DNA from: Microdochium bolleyi
Taxonomy: Eukaryota; Ascomycota; Sordariomycetes; Xylariales; Microdochiaceae
Length of the DNA: 64,000 nucleotides
Direction of reading: 5' to 3'
NCBI GenBank assembly: GCA_001566295.1
Contig: KQ964264.1
Location: forward strand, 124,001 to 188,000
Every line of letters starts with the position of its first letter. Within the stretch, counting starts at the first letter, position 1. Below, piece by piece: positions 42,585 to 53,160 of this stretch. The position numbers and the translations under genes are program-made. The notes under the pieces are model-generated. The model was not told the DNA's origin. It saw nothing but the letters and a program-made list of their open reading frames with translations, and did no database searches.

Positions 42585-43449
42585 TCTGATGCTCTGTGGT
42601 GGTCTTGGGACTTCAGCAGTCAGCTCTTTGCTGGAAGAATGTGTGAGGTTTGTGAGTCTCGAGCCAAGTTGCTGGGGTGGTGTTGGCGCCTTGGAAGGGA
42701 GCGCCTGTATCTATGGGCGCTTACTCTAGCTCCAAAGAGTCGAGGGCAGGACGCCAGGGGAGCGGTAATGGCGGTTAGTACTTGGCTGAGAGTCTTGACT
42801 ATTACTCAACTCGATGCTGAGGCTGCTCGGGGTTGTAATGAGGCGCCGGATCTTTCAAGTCCGGTCTTGTCTTTGTTGAGTGCAGAGTCTTGGCCGCCAT
42901 AGATGGTACTACATACAGTGCTCTTCAGACACCCCAGTATCCTTGAGGCCCTTTTTATCAGGGACCAATGCTGGCGAGGCACCCAGAAGCGATTGTAAAC
43001 CAACAAGCCTCAGCAGGCTTTCATTTGTCTGTCTGCCTCGCCTATAGTCGACAAGCGACGACAACAGCTCAGGCCACAGCACAAACAACGTCACCCCGAT
43101 CCGTGGACCAGCCAGTCATGCCACATCAATGGAAGCACGGCGGAGAAGTCTGGTGAGGCCGTCACGTTGGTATTTGCAACCTATTGATCAGCCCGGGCTC
43201 CGTCCTCAGCTGTGAGGCACTCAAACGCTGGCACGGTCATGATGGCCGACGATCAGCGAGACGAACGGAACAATGAAAGTCCCGGGAGTTTCCGACGATA
43301 GTTGAGCACACACATAGGCGAAAAGTGGCAGTCGATGAGCAACGCATGAGTTCCACTGTCTGCACCGCGTCTTCTGTCGCCCGAAATCTCGATCGCAGTT
43401 CGCACCCACCACCCACCCACAACCTTGACAACAGGCACGAGTCCTCAGC
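42585..43449. other. Intergenic region, no gene seen
   Basis: It lies between divergently oriented small genes. No motif-bearing frame or repeat was found. Confidence 0.5.
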
Positions 43450-43761
43450 ATGACTTGTCTTCCCCCTTACATCGAGACACCAAGCGCACACAGCTGGACC
43501 GACGCACGCACACGAGCCACCCCTACCACCGTCAGCGGCAGCCGCCCCCGACCAGAAGAGACTCTGCACCAGCTCGGCACCGCACACAAGTACGTGCGCA
43601 AGACGCCCGACGCACAGCGCAGCGAGGAACAGAAGTCCCGGCGGATGGCCGAGCTTCTCCAGAAATCTCCGGCCAAGTCTGTCGGCGGCCATAGCGGCGA
43701 GAGTGGAGAAGACTATGGAGGAGCTCAGGTCCATGACAGATGGCTGAGAGTGAGGAGGTGA
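43450..43761 (+). CDS. Possible small hypothetical protein (103 aa)
   Basis: From ATG 43450 the middle of this frame has strongly GC-ending codons and a hydrophilic helical segment (HKYVRKTPDAQRSEEQKSRR, then MAELLQKSPAKSVGG). The ends are less convincing. The opposite strand (43237-43878) is also open and would encode a hydrophobic protein starting MDLSSSIVFSTLAAMAADRL. Third-position GC favours plus slightly. At most one of the two is likely real, and no family is recognised for either. Confidence 0.35.
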   Translation: MTCLPPYIETPSAHSWTDARTRATPTTVSGSRPRPEETLHQLGTAHKYVRKTPDAQRSEEQKSRRMAELLQKSPAKSVGGHSGESGEDYGGAQVHDRWLRVRR

Positions 43762-43946
43762 TTGAGGTGGAAGCGAAGTGGCAGTCGTGGGCAAAGGGAA
43801 CATCGAGACGGGAGCAATTATACATTCACAGAGAAGCATCGAATCGCCAACATAAACAACACAGTGGCATACATTCATTCCTCATTCATCAGTCGTACCT
43901 CTTCTTCTAGAGAATGCTAATTTACCCTACACAAGAACAACTCAGC

Positions 43947-45431
43947 TCAGTCCTTCCCGCCGCCTCCGCAGCCGACAATGACGCTCCCCCACCCTGTCGC
44001 AATCAGCTTGACGACTTTCGCCCCTTTGACCGCTGTTGTCCCCACGGCGATCGCGTACCGCTTCTTCTCCCCCGGCACCAGCACCTCGCTGAACACCGCC
44101 GCCGCACCGCCTGGCAGCTTGCACGTAATGTCCCCGCCGGGCACCGGCACTGCGAAGCAGCTCGCAAACGCCTCGCCGTTGGACGCGGCCGCCGCTACAC
44201 CTGCTCCTCCTTCGTCTTCTGTCGTGGCACGGCGATGGCGGAGGTTATTGTTGTTGTTGTCGTCTGCCGACGAGACTAGCGACCCGATCACCGTGACTGC
44301 GCTCCCGCCGCTCCCACCAAGCGCTACAAGCGGCAGCATCCCGTAGGGCTTCAGCACGTTGCGCTCGCGCGAGACGACGTACAGGTTGTTGTTCTTGCCA
44401 ATGTGCACGTCGACGTTGTCGTCGCTGCCCGAGATGCCGTCCCCTCCGCCGACGCCCTTTGTCTGCTTGGTGTACATGAGCACCCTCCTGTCCTTCTTCT
44501 CCCCTGCTCCGTTCTTGGGCGAGTCCTTGACCATGCGGCTGATGATCTTGAACTGCCCGCCCCCGCTCTTCGCGGCCCCGGGGACCACGATCTGCGGCTG
44601 GAACGTCGCGACGGGGCCCTTGTTCACGCGCGTCGTGGTCGTGGAAGTCACCGTCTTTGTCGTGACGGGCGCCGTGCTAACGGCCTTGGTGGTAAGCTCC
44701 GAGACGCTGGCCAGGCAGGAGCACGCCGCGGAGACGTCCCACGACGGGAAAGCCGCCGTCTCGGCGAGGCACGCGGGAGCAATCTCTGCACGGGGCGCAA
44801 GGAGTCTCCTATCCGGGGCGGGTGTGGGCTCGGGGAACCACGCTGCGTTTGTCGGGGCCGCGGGCTCCTCGGTCGGCTCCGGCAGGATATCCTCGTCGCC
44901 GAAGATGGCCCGCGCCCTGCCGCCGGCGCCGAGGCACACACTCTTGGTGACGACCGCCGTCACCGTCGTCGTGGACGTGGGCCGCGTCGTGGCCGTGAAG
45001 TCGACCTTGGTCCCGGGCCCGGCTTTTCCCAGGAGCGAGCTGCAGTACCGCACGGCCTGCGTGACGCTGCGCGCGAAGCACCCGCTCACGCCGTCGCGGT
45101 ACCGCGCGACGACGCCCGCGTGGGCCGGTCCCGCCGTGCAGGGCACCGGGTCCGGGACCTGCGTGGTGTAGAGGAAGCAGCGGACCTGGTAGTCCGAGTT
45201 GGCGAGGACGCTGGTGGCCGTCGCGACGTAGGCCTTACACGAGGAACCCGGTGCGCTGTCGCAGGCCTGGTCGCACAGCGTCGAGAAGGCGCCGGGGGAC
45301 TGCGAGGTGTAGAGCTTGGTGGTGTAAGGGCTGAGGGGCGCGCAGATGGGCTGATCGCCGATGCTCGAGGTCCAGAGCGGGTTGGCGTAGTATGTGGCCG
45401 GCGCCGAAGGGCCGCATAGTGCTGTGGGCAT
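43947..45431 (-). CDS. Cysteine-rich, Ser/Thr-rich protein of secreted type (494 aa)
   Basis: Not assigned to a family. The N-terminal about 150 residues carry several cysteines in an arrangement like fungal extracellular domains (CDQACDSAPGSSCKAYVA, then VRCFLYTTQVPDPVPC). Thr/Ser-rich linkers (RPTSTTTVTAVVTKS; TTKTVTSTTTTRVNKG) frame a segment containing WDVSAACSCLAS, a pattern common in secreted fungal proteins. The C terminus is Gly/Ala-rich (ASCFAVPVPGGDITCKLPGG). The first ATG (complement of 45429-45431) gives MPTALCGPSA, with no signal peptide. A signal-bearing upstream exon was looked for and not found, so the 5' end may be incomplete. No intron is needed in the visible part. Confidence 0.65.
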   Translation of the reverse strand: MPTALCGPSAPATYYANPLWTSSIGDQPICAPLSPYTTKLYTSQSPGAFSTLCDQACDSAPGSSCKAYVATATSVLANSDYQVRCFLYTTQVPDPVPCTAGPAHAGVVARYRDGVSGCFARSVTQAVRYCSSLLGKAGPGTKVDFTATTRPTSTTTVTAVVTKSVCLGAGGRARAIFGDEDILPEPTEEPAAPTNAAWFPEPTPAPDRRLLAPRAEIAPACLAETAAFPSWDVSAACSCLASVSELTTKAVSTAPVTTKTVTSTTTTRVNKGPVATFQPQIVVPGAAKSGGGQFKIISRMVKDSPKNGAGEKKDRRVLMYTKQTKGVGGGDGISGSDDNVDVHIGKNNNLYVVSRERNVLKPYGMLPLVALGGSGGSAVTVIGSLVSSADDNNNNNLRHRRATTEDEGGAGVAAAASNGEAFASCFAVPVPGGDITCKLPGGAAAVFSEVLVPGEKKRYAIAVGTTAVKGAKVVKLIATGWGSVIVGCGGGGKD

Positions 45432-47279
45432 GGTGAGTGCGAGGTGGTTGTGCCTGTGTAAGCGTATGTATGTGTCTGCCTCTCGATAGCACGTGTGTTG
45501 AGGCGGGAGAGGCTCGTCAACGGGGCGATGTGAGTCGTGCCAACCGCTCTTACAAGAGGAAAACGTAGTAATACCTGCTCGGTTCCAACGTGCCAGCGCT
45601 TCACGAGTGGTGGTCGATGCGACGGTTCTTATACCTCTCTGCCTGGCTGGGGATTATCAGGTGTAAGCCACGTGGGCCGCCTGTCTCAAACTCAAGCATC
45701 CCGTCAGTTGCCAACGATCCTCGCACCCAACAGACACGCGAACCTGGAACGGCCACGAAAGCTTGCGCTCCAGAGGCCAAGACCGGCTGGACTGATCGAT
45801 GATGCCCGTCCAGGACAGTCGCGGCCAGCCTGGCTGACAGGAGGCTCGCACCGGCGACATCTCAGCCCCCGACGTCTCTGGTAGGTATTGGCTTTAGAGT
45901 TGGCCGCAATGTCTCACCATCTCGGCCTCGCCCGGACTAACTTTCCGGTGCGCGGCACGACCGGCCAACAACCTGCCAGTCTGACTCGATTCTGCCCGCC
46001 CATCGGAGGATTAAAGCTGCCCCGGCCCAAACTCAATCTTGACAGCTCGCGAGTCTAGCCGGTGGGTTGTGCCGATTCCAGCCCGTGGCGTCCTGTCAAA
46101 AGGACAAAATCCGGCCAGCCGTGACCGGCCCGCCACACACACGGAGGGTTCTCGACGCCTTGGAGGCTGTCGAGAGCTTCCCCACAATCGCACAGCCCTG
46201 TCTGTAGTCCAAGATTCATCCGCGAAGGGACCGCTTCTGAGTTTGAGTTGCAGGCCGTCGCCGCCACCGCCCGCCCTCGATCGTGAGCCACAAAACTACA
46301 ACCTTTTGTTCGGAGGATTGCCGTCCACATCGAGAAAGACCCTTGCTCAAAGCGGACTCATGCCCTGTTGCTCACGTTCCCCAAGGTGCAGGTGGGTCAT
46401 GCTTTTCAGTGTCATTGTTGTTTTCCTGACGTTTGTCATCCGCATCCTCGAGCCCGACCCAGCTAGCACCAACCCCGGGGGGATCCATTGGTGGTCGATC
46501 AAAGTTCACCAGCCGGGCCTGACGGGCTGCCGCTTGCTCGCAGAGTCTCTTCTGGCCCACAACATGGCCCGCTGTCCGGAACGAAGCTGCCGAGCATATA
46601 CGCCACCAGGATACAGGCGATGGAGGGAGGAACGAGCACGACTGCCTGGCAGGAGTCTCGGAGGCTCTACGCTTCCAAGCTGTGCAGGTGCCCCCTTTGA
46701 ACCTGTATGGCGACTGGCCGAGGGGAGGTGCAGGGTTGGTGTTGTAGGCTTCCGCCTAAGATCCTCCGGGGGAGCAAAGGAACTGACGTGTGGGTCTCGG
46801 GCGAAGTTGAGCAATATGTGTGCTCATGAAGGTCGTGCTGTGTTGGTTGCAATTCTCTGGGCCGGGTCTTTGAGACGTCAACGACTTTTTGCTCTTGTGA
46901 GCTCTAGCTAGATACCACGAAGCTCCAGACCGCACGTGATTCTGATCTTGCCTCGCCTCAGCTCGTTGATCCCGTTGGCGCGAAGCCACAGAGATGCACG
47001 TGCGCCCACTCACCATACGCGAGTTGTCCATCGTCTACACCATGAAGGAAGACGGTGGGTGAGCAGCACAGCAGGTGAACAATTTTAAAGCTGCATGACC
47101 TCTTGGTCGAGACAAGGGCAGTACAGTCGGATCCTTGCCCGCAGGGGTCATCGTGGACAGCCTCGAACCCCCACATCCCGTGCCCTCCACAGAACCACGG
47201 CCCCTCCGGCTTCTGCATCACCAGAACCACCACAACAGCATCAACATCATCATCACCACCTCCACCCCCAAGCACCATT
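45432..47279. other. 1.8-kb region between divergent genes, no gene supported
   Basis: A long open frame 46039-46911 starts only at a TTG and has no motif or coding bias. The right 170 bases are rich in CA, CAC and CATCA and form the leader of the GNAT gene. Confidence 0.45.
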
Positions 47280-47903
47280 ATGGCATCTTCCAAGCCGCAG
47301 CTAGTCCTCGAGCCATGCACGCTGGCCGACATGCCGCTGCTCTCGGACCTGTGGTTCGCGGCGTTCACCGACCCGGGCCTGCGCGTGCTGTGGCCCGACA
47401 CGCCGCGCGTCCGGGCGTGGTGGGATCTGAGCAACACGTCCGACTTTACGCACAAGCCCGACACGCAGGTCTTCCTCAAGGTCGTCGACCGGGCCACCCT
47501 CGACCCGGCCACGTCGCGTCCGCGCATCGCGGCCTACGCGAAATGGGACCTGTGCTGCCCGCCCCGGGACGCCGGGCAGCGGTATCCAGCGTGGGCGGAG
47601 CCCGACATGCCGGCGCGGGTGTGCGACGAGTTCTTTGCGCGCGAGGCGGCGGAGCGCGCGCGGGTCATGGGCGACGAGAGGCACTACTACCTCGACACGC
47701 TGGCGACGCACCCGGACTACCAGCGGCGCGGGGCGGGCTCGATGCTGGTGCGCTGGGGCGTGGACCGGGCCGCGCAGGACGGCGTGGGCGTGTACCTGGA
47801 CGCGAGCAAGGACGGGCTGCCGCTGTACGAGCGGTGCGGGTTTGCCGACGAGAGCCTGCCGGGGAGGGGCGATGTTGCGAGCATGGCGATTCACAGGAAG
47901 TAG
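47280..47903 (+). CDS. GNAT-family N-acetyltransferase (207 aa)
   Basis: Transfers acetyl from acetyl-CoA to an amine; the substrate is unknown. The frame is open upstream, but ATG 47280 (MASSKPQLVLEPCTLADMPL) starts exactly at the first GNAT strand. The acetyl-CoA-binding motif A is clear at about residues 137-165: YYLDTLATHPDYQRRGAGSM, containing the QxxGxG/A signature. Motif B follows (VGVYLDASKDGLPLYERCGF). Length and order match small fungal GNAT proteins, typically cytosolic. The C terminus is complete (MAIHRK). The gene is single-exon and followed 290 bp later by the SDH assembly factor gene on the same strand. Confidence 0.9.
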   Translation: MASSKPQLVLEPCTLADMPLLSDLWFAAFTDPGLRVLWPDTPRVRAWWDLSNTSDFTHKPDTQVFLKVVDRATLDPATSRPRIAAYAKWDLCCPPRDAGQRYPAWAEPDMPARVCDEFFAREAAERARVMGDERHYYLDTLATHPDYQRRGAGSMLVRWGVDRAAQDGVGVYLDASKDGLPLYERCGFADESLPGRGDVASMAIHRK

Positions 47904-48193
47904 GTCGAGATATGATAAGTTACAATAAGGTACGTGAATAAAGTATTCGAGATGTCCTCGTGGAAATGCCCGGAGATAAGCGTCCAGTCCTGTGGTGGCG
48001 CTGCTGTATCTCCGAGCCGGCGGATCCCGGCAGTGTCGGGGTCACGGACACCGCACAAGTTCCTCCCAGCCGAGGCCGCAATCGCACTCGCCACCACGCC
48101 GCTCTCCAGCTTCCACAACCAACACTCCACACCCGCGCGACGGAAATCACGAAAGACCACGGAAAGACAAACACAGACCAACACACACCGACA

Positions 48194-48673
48194 ATGGCCA
48201 CCGCCCTACGATCACGGCTCCTCGCCCTCACCGGCCGGCGCATCATCATCACCCCTCCCTCCTCCTCCTCTTCGGCGACACTCTCCCGCACCACCCGTCC
48301 CTACTCCTCCTCCTCCTCGCCCTGGGAGACCGGCCCTTCCCCACCACGCCTCTCCGCCGCCGAGCAGGCCGAGTTCGAGCGCCTCCAGCGCACCGCCAAC
48401 ACGCAGGAGGGCTTCAACCCCTCCGCCACGCCCGCCGACTTTGTCATCCCCAGCACGCCGACCGCGACAAAGGCCACCGCCACCACGAGCACCACCATCA
48501 TCGACGACGGCAACGGCGGGGTCGCCCCGACGCCCCTGCGCAAGGGCGCCCCGCCAGAGTTCGAGGGCGAGACGAACCCCAAGACCGGCGAGGTCGGCGG
48601 GCCCAAGAACGAGCCGCTGCGCTGGGGCGCCGGCGGGGACTACAGCTACAACGGGCGGGTGACGGACTTTTAG
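48194..48673 (+). CDS. SDH8: Succinate dehydrogenase assembly factor 4, mitochondrial (159 aa)
   Basis: SDHAF4/Sdh8 binds flavinylated SdhA in the mitochondrial matrix, limits oxidant production by free SdhA and promotes complex II assembly. The family's conserved C terminus is unmistakable (FEGETNPKTGEVGGPKNEPL, then YSYNGRVTDF at the very end). The N terminus (MATALRSRLLALTGRR, then a Ser-rich stretch ending RPYSSSSS) is a typical mitochondrial presequence, basic and free of acidic residues. ATG 48194 is preceded by ACA and gives that presequence directly. The central region is low-complexity. No intron is needed. Confidence 0.9.
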   Translation: MATALRSRLLALTGRRIIITPPSSSSSATLSRTTRPYSSSSSPWETGPSPPRLSAAEQAEFERLQRTANTQEGFNPSATPADFVIPSTPTATKATATTSTTIIDDGNGGVAPTPLRKGAPPEFEGETNPKTGEVGGPKNEPLRWGAGGDYSYNGRVTDF

Positions 48674-49569
48674 GCGGTCGTCGAGGAGACCGAGAGGAAG
48701 AAGGAGAAGAAGGCATGGAACAAGGCAAGCCGGGAGAGGCTGCCTGATCCCTTGACCGAAAGCAGCACCGGTCAGCTCAAGTTACCCATCCGGCTAAACC
48801 ACATCACCGAGAGCAACGTGGGAGGGAATGAGGAACAAAAGCTGCCGCAGGGCGGGAGCGATAGGCTGCGAGTACTACTACTGCAGCAGCACACCCGCCA
48901 TGCCATGCCATCGTTTCCGATGACCATACCATCGACGAGCAGAGCCCCCGTCCCATGAACCCAGTCTCACAACTATATGTACAACAACAACCACCAAAAT
49001 ACAAACAAAGACAAACGCCCACGATTGGACTGGGGATCAACAAACGTCCAACAGCTGTCCTACCGCGGGGGTATCTAACAAGGAGAAGGAAGCCGAGAGC
49101 ACCAGGAGAGCGGAGGGACATGTACCATCACCACCACCACCACCACCACAACAACAACAACCACAGCATCCCAGAGCTAGCGTTGTTTAGAAACTCGTCG
49201 TCATAGAGAGAGCATGTACACTCACCTTCTGCACAATGACCACTGAAAGTAAATGTCTGCGCATGTGACTCAGAGAACAACGTTTTTTCCACAAAAAAGG
49301 GAATTACAGACTCGCTCGGGCAAATTCAAGGCTTTTTCTTTTCCACCCCGCAAAAGGTTTTTGAAGCTTTATGTACAATTAAATACACTGGCTCCCGCAG
49401 GGCTGTTAAGAATACACACAATAAACATCTTCCCACACGGACTACCCCTTATATACCCCCTGCTTATCTCGTCATCGTCATCGTCCTGTATCTTCCCCCC
49501 TTTCTTTCAAACCCTGGCTCGGCGCGAGCGTCCTGCCTGAGCAGCATACGATCGATGCCCGGACCAGGA
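48674..49569. other. Intergenic region between convergent genes with CAC/CAA repeats
   Basis: It lies between the 3' ends of the SDHAF4 gene and the Rxt3 gene. A (CAC)n(AAC)n tract sits around 49126-49162. No gene was recognised. Confidence 0.5.
49126..49162. repeat. (CAC)n/(AAC)n microsatellite
   Basis: A run of CAC/ACC units changes into a run of AAC units, in non-coding sequence between convergent genes. Confidence 0.75.
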
Positions 49570-52500
49570 TCAAGCAGTGGTGGCAGGGACCGCAGCCGCT
49601 ACCGCAGCCGCCCCCGTGGCACTGTCGTCACCGGCGGCCGAGGCGTCCTGCTTGCCCTCGGCGGCGGGCGCACTCTCCGGCGCTGCCTTGGAATCGGCGG
49701 TGATATCATCAGTGCTGGCAGGCTTCTGGGGCTGGTTCTCCTTGTCGGCACCCCCGTCAACCCGCGCAATCTTGTCAGCTTCCTGATCGACATCCATGGC
49801 ATCCTTCTGCTTCTGCTGCTGTTGGTTGGCATTGTTCTCCGTGGCAGCCGCAGCCGCCGCGGTCGCGCCCGGGCTGAGCTCCTTGAGCGGGACGTCGATG
49901 AGCTGCGCCTTGTTGACCTCGCCCATGGCCTTGCGGATCCGCTCGCGCCGGGCCTTGCCGCGCAGGCGGCTGATCGGCGCGGCCCCGTCGACCCAGCGCA
50001 CAGAGTGCACCGCGAAGCTGATGCCGTCGTGCGGCTTGTGACCCGGCTGATGCGCGCTGCTGCCCCACTCGCGGCTCGTCATGCCGTAGCGCGTCATGCC
50101 CGAGTACTTGTCAAGCGTGGGCAGCACCAGGATTGTGACGTGCAGATCCCGGTCCGCGGGGATCGGCACCGGCGCGTCCGGGCGGGACGTGAGGACCTCC
50201 TGGTGTGGCTGCTGGGACGCCTGGTCGGCGGCGGCCTTGTTCTTCCTCGACTTGCTCGTGGGGTTGAGCTCCAGCAGGCTCGCGTCAATGTCGTCGCCCC
50301 ACTCGCCGCGGATCCAGCCGTCGTGGATGCACGCAGCGACGACGTCCGAGTCGTCCGTGTACACCTCTGTGCCCCAGATGGACCGCCGGGCTGTGACCTC
50401 CTCGCGGGCGGACGGCGTCAGATGCACGCGCGGCACCTTTACGAGCAGTGTGCAGTTCTCGTTGCCCTTGATCAAATGCTTGGGCAGCGGCTCTGGAGTC
50501 GACACGTAGCTGGTCTTGGCGTGCGAGCGGCGCGGCACCGGCTTGAGAGTGACATTGTACAAGAAGTCGCCCAGGTGTCGGCGTTCGCGGGACGCCACGG
50601 AGTCGTACACGGCCTTCGACGAGACAATCTTCTTTGCCTTGGGGACAATAGTGACGACCGGCGTGACGTGCTTCGGACCTGTGGACCTTGGCACATGATG
50701 GTGGTGTGTGGCTGCACCGTCTTTGCCAGGGATCATGGGCAGCGGTACGGGTGTTGTCGACTTGGCGCCATTGTATGCGCCGTTCGCCTGCACGGGCGAC
50801 TCTGTCCGTTCGAGCCCGTGGTGGTGATGGTGATGATGGCTACTGGTAATGTTAGTCTGGACAGTCAAGGTTTCGGGTCAACAAGGATTAACTCACTGAT
50901 GGTGGTGGTGATGCGTGTGCGTCTTGGGGCGCTTGGCTCGGCCGAGAGGCGTGGACCGGCCGTTGCTGTCGTCATCACCCTTCCCGTCATCATCCTTGGC
51001 CTTGCGGCGCTTTCCCTTGCCAGGCGGTTTCGCCGGCGTGTCGGCGTCCATGTTGTGAGCCATATCAATATCATCACGTCGTCCGATGCCCGAGTGGTTC
51101 GAAAACGAAAGCTGCGCACCCGTCGGAATCGGGCTGGAGCCGCCGATGCCGCGAACGCCGCTTCCTATGCCGGAGAACATACGGCCAAATTCACTCTTGA
51201 TGCCAGGCTCCCCGCCGGGACCCTGCAGCTGTGGCTGTGCACCCTGAACAGCCTGCGGGAGTGGCGACAGACGGCCCTTCCGGTTGATCTCGTGAATGTG
51301 AAGGAGTCCTCTCGGCTGGCCAGGCATGCTAGACGCTTCCTCCGCATGTCGAGGCCTTCCATCGAATAGACCGTTGCCAGGTGGGTTGTACGCCGAGGTG
51401 GGAGGGAGGGGATCTTCGCCAGGTCTGCGGTGTGCCCCAGGAGCCACGTGTGGCGGAGGAGGACCTTGAGCTTGGGGATACCGAGCACGCTCTGGCGATC
51501 CATAGGCGGATGTAGGAGGTGGCCCGGAGTGTGCCGGAGGCATGCCATGCGGTGGTGGTGGCCCGCCCGGCGGGTAGCGCTCGCCAGGATGAGGAGCATA
51601 CGCAGGATGCGCACCATAGGGCGCTCCTGACGTGGTCGGATATTCCTGGAAGGGCTGATCATAAGGGCCTCTCGCCGCCTGGTGCTGCTCATAGCCTGGT
51701 CGTGACCATCCTGCAGGATCTCGAGGATCTCGAGGATCTCGATGTTCGTGCTTGCCGTAGGCTGGTTGTGGGCCATGAGGGCCCTGGGGACCCTGGGATC
51801 GGTGAGGGTCGGAAGTGGTCCTTTCCCTGCGCTGTCTCTCCCTCAATTCCATGTCGCGGTGAGCGTCTCTTTCGCGTTCGTATTCAACGTTCCTGATCCG
51901 CTCTCGCTCTCTCTCGCGCTCTCGCTCCATCCGTTCCTGCTCGGCCGCGTGGCCATATTGTGCCCTGTGCGGATCTTCGAAAGACAGTCGATCTCGGCGA
52001 TCCTTCTCCCGGAACTGTGATTCCATTTGTGCTCTCGCGTCGCGGTCAGGGACGAATCTGCGGAGGTCTTCGAAAGCTGCGCCGCGGGCGGCTCGGTCCG
52101 TATTGTACTCGCCCGGTCCAAGACCAGGCGCCCTCGGTTCGTCCCTACGGCCGTACATACCATCTCGAGGCTCGCCAGGGGGGACCCTCCCCATGTCGAC
52201 GGACCGCGTGCCGGAGGCATTGTGGGAGCGTGGTGGGTTGCTCCCCTGTGGTGGTGGGACACTGCCAGTTCCGGCACGTGGTGGAAGATCTCGGCGCTCC
52301 TCGCCGGGTCCCATCGATGGACCCCTAGGAGGGTATCCTGGCGGGTTGCTGTACCTCGCCATCTCCGGCGTGCCGTATGTCGGATGTGACGGCGATGGCG
52401 CCGAGCTGTTTCGGGGTTCTCGCCCATCGTAGTGTCGGCCGGCTTCGGGGGTGTGTGGTCGGCGATTGTAGGGATCGGGTGCGCCAGTAGGGGGCATCCG

Positions 52501-53160
52501 AGGCGATGCGTGTACTGGACCGGCGTACGGAGACGCCGAGGATGGTGCGGATGTGGCGGGCGGCGGGTATGGCGCATGTGTGGCATGACTCGGTGTTGTC
52601 TCGCGGTGTGCTGACGAGGGTCCGCCGAGCATGGCGGAGATGGACATGCTGCTGCCGCTTCTCGGGATCGAGCTCAACGCGGGCAGCTCTCGCCCGGATG
52701 CGAAAGCGCCTGGAGGCCCGAGGGAGGGCGGGCGACCGTGTGGCGTACCACCACCGAAGTGCGCGCCCTGTTCCGTCCGCGGCGGCGACGGTGGCGGCAT
52801 GTTGCGGTTCAGCGGCCCGCCGATCGAGGAGGAGCTGTGGTGTCGCGCGTGGGCGGAGCCATGATGCGGCGGATGGGCAGCATGGTCCGGAGGGTAGGAC
52901 GGCCGCGACTGGGAGTAGTATGCAGTCGAGTCGGACGGGTGGCGCTGGTGTTGTGATTGTGGATGCGGGTGGTCCGAGTAGGGACCCTGGGGCGGCACGG
53001 CCGGGCTGGCGGAGCTAGGCTGGTGACCAGGCGGGTAGGGCGAGGGCGTTGTATTTGAGCTGTTGGACGCGGGCGGGAAGGGCGAACGCGTGTACTGGGA
53101 CGGGGAGGCGGCGTTGTTGCGGGAGAAGGGCATCCCGGGCGGATGTTGTCGCGAATCCAT
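49570..53160 (-). CDS. RXT3: Rxt3, subunit of the Rpd3L histone deacetylase complex (1,178 aa)
   Basis: Rxt3 belongs to the Rpd3L histone-deacetylase corepressor in the nucleus. Exons are 50897-53160 and 49570-50842; the 54-nt intron (50843-50896) has donor GTGAGT and acceptor ACCAG. The Rxt3 domain begins at about residue 845 (HLGDFLYNVTLKPVPRR), includes NCTLLVKVPRVHL and RSIWGTEVYTDDSDVVAACI, and after a spacer ends near HDGISFAVHSVRWVDG. The first about 750 residues are disordered Pro/Ser/His sequence with an Arg/Glu-rich helix (RMERERERERERIRN) and short DPR repeats. The C terminus is Ala/Gln-rich. A His run straddles the splice junction. The start ATG (complement of 53158-53160) opens MDSRQHPPG. 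Confidence 0.9.
51717..51743. repeat. 9-bp tandem repeat encoding DPR units in Rxt3
   Basis: Three copies of GATCTCGAG lie on plus and read as Asp-Pro-Arg repeats in the disordered part of Rxt3. Confidence 0.8.

Noticed and set aside
43237..43878. Minus-strand 213-codon frame opposite the possible gene at 43450
   Set aside because: Hydrophobic and Cys-rich translation with somewhat weaker codon bias than the plus strand; kept only as an alternative.
46039..46911. 290-codon frame between the Cys-rich gene and the GNAT gene
   Set aside because: Starts only at TTG, has no motif and poor codon bias; probably chance in GC-rich promoter DNA.
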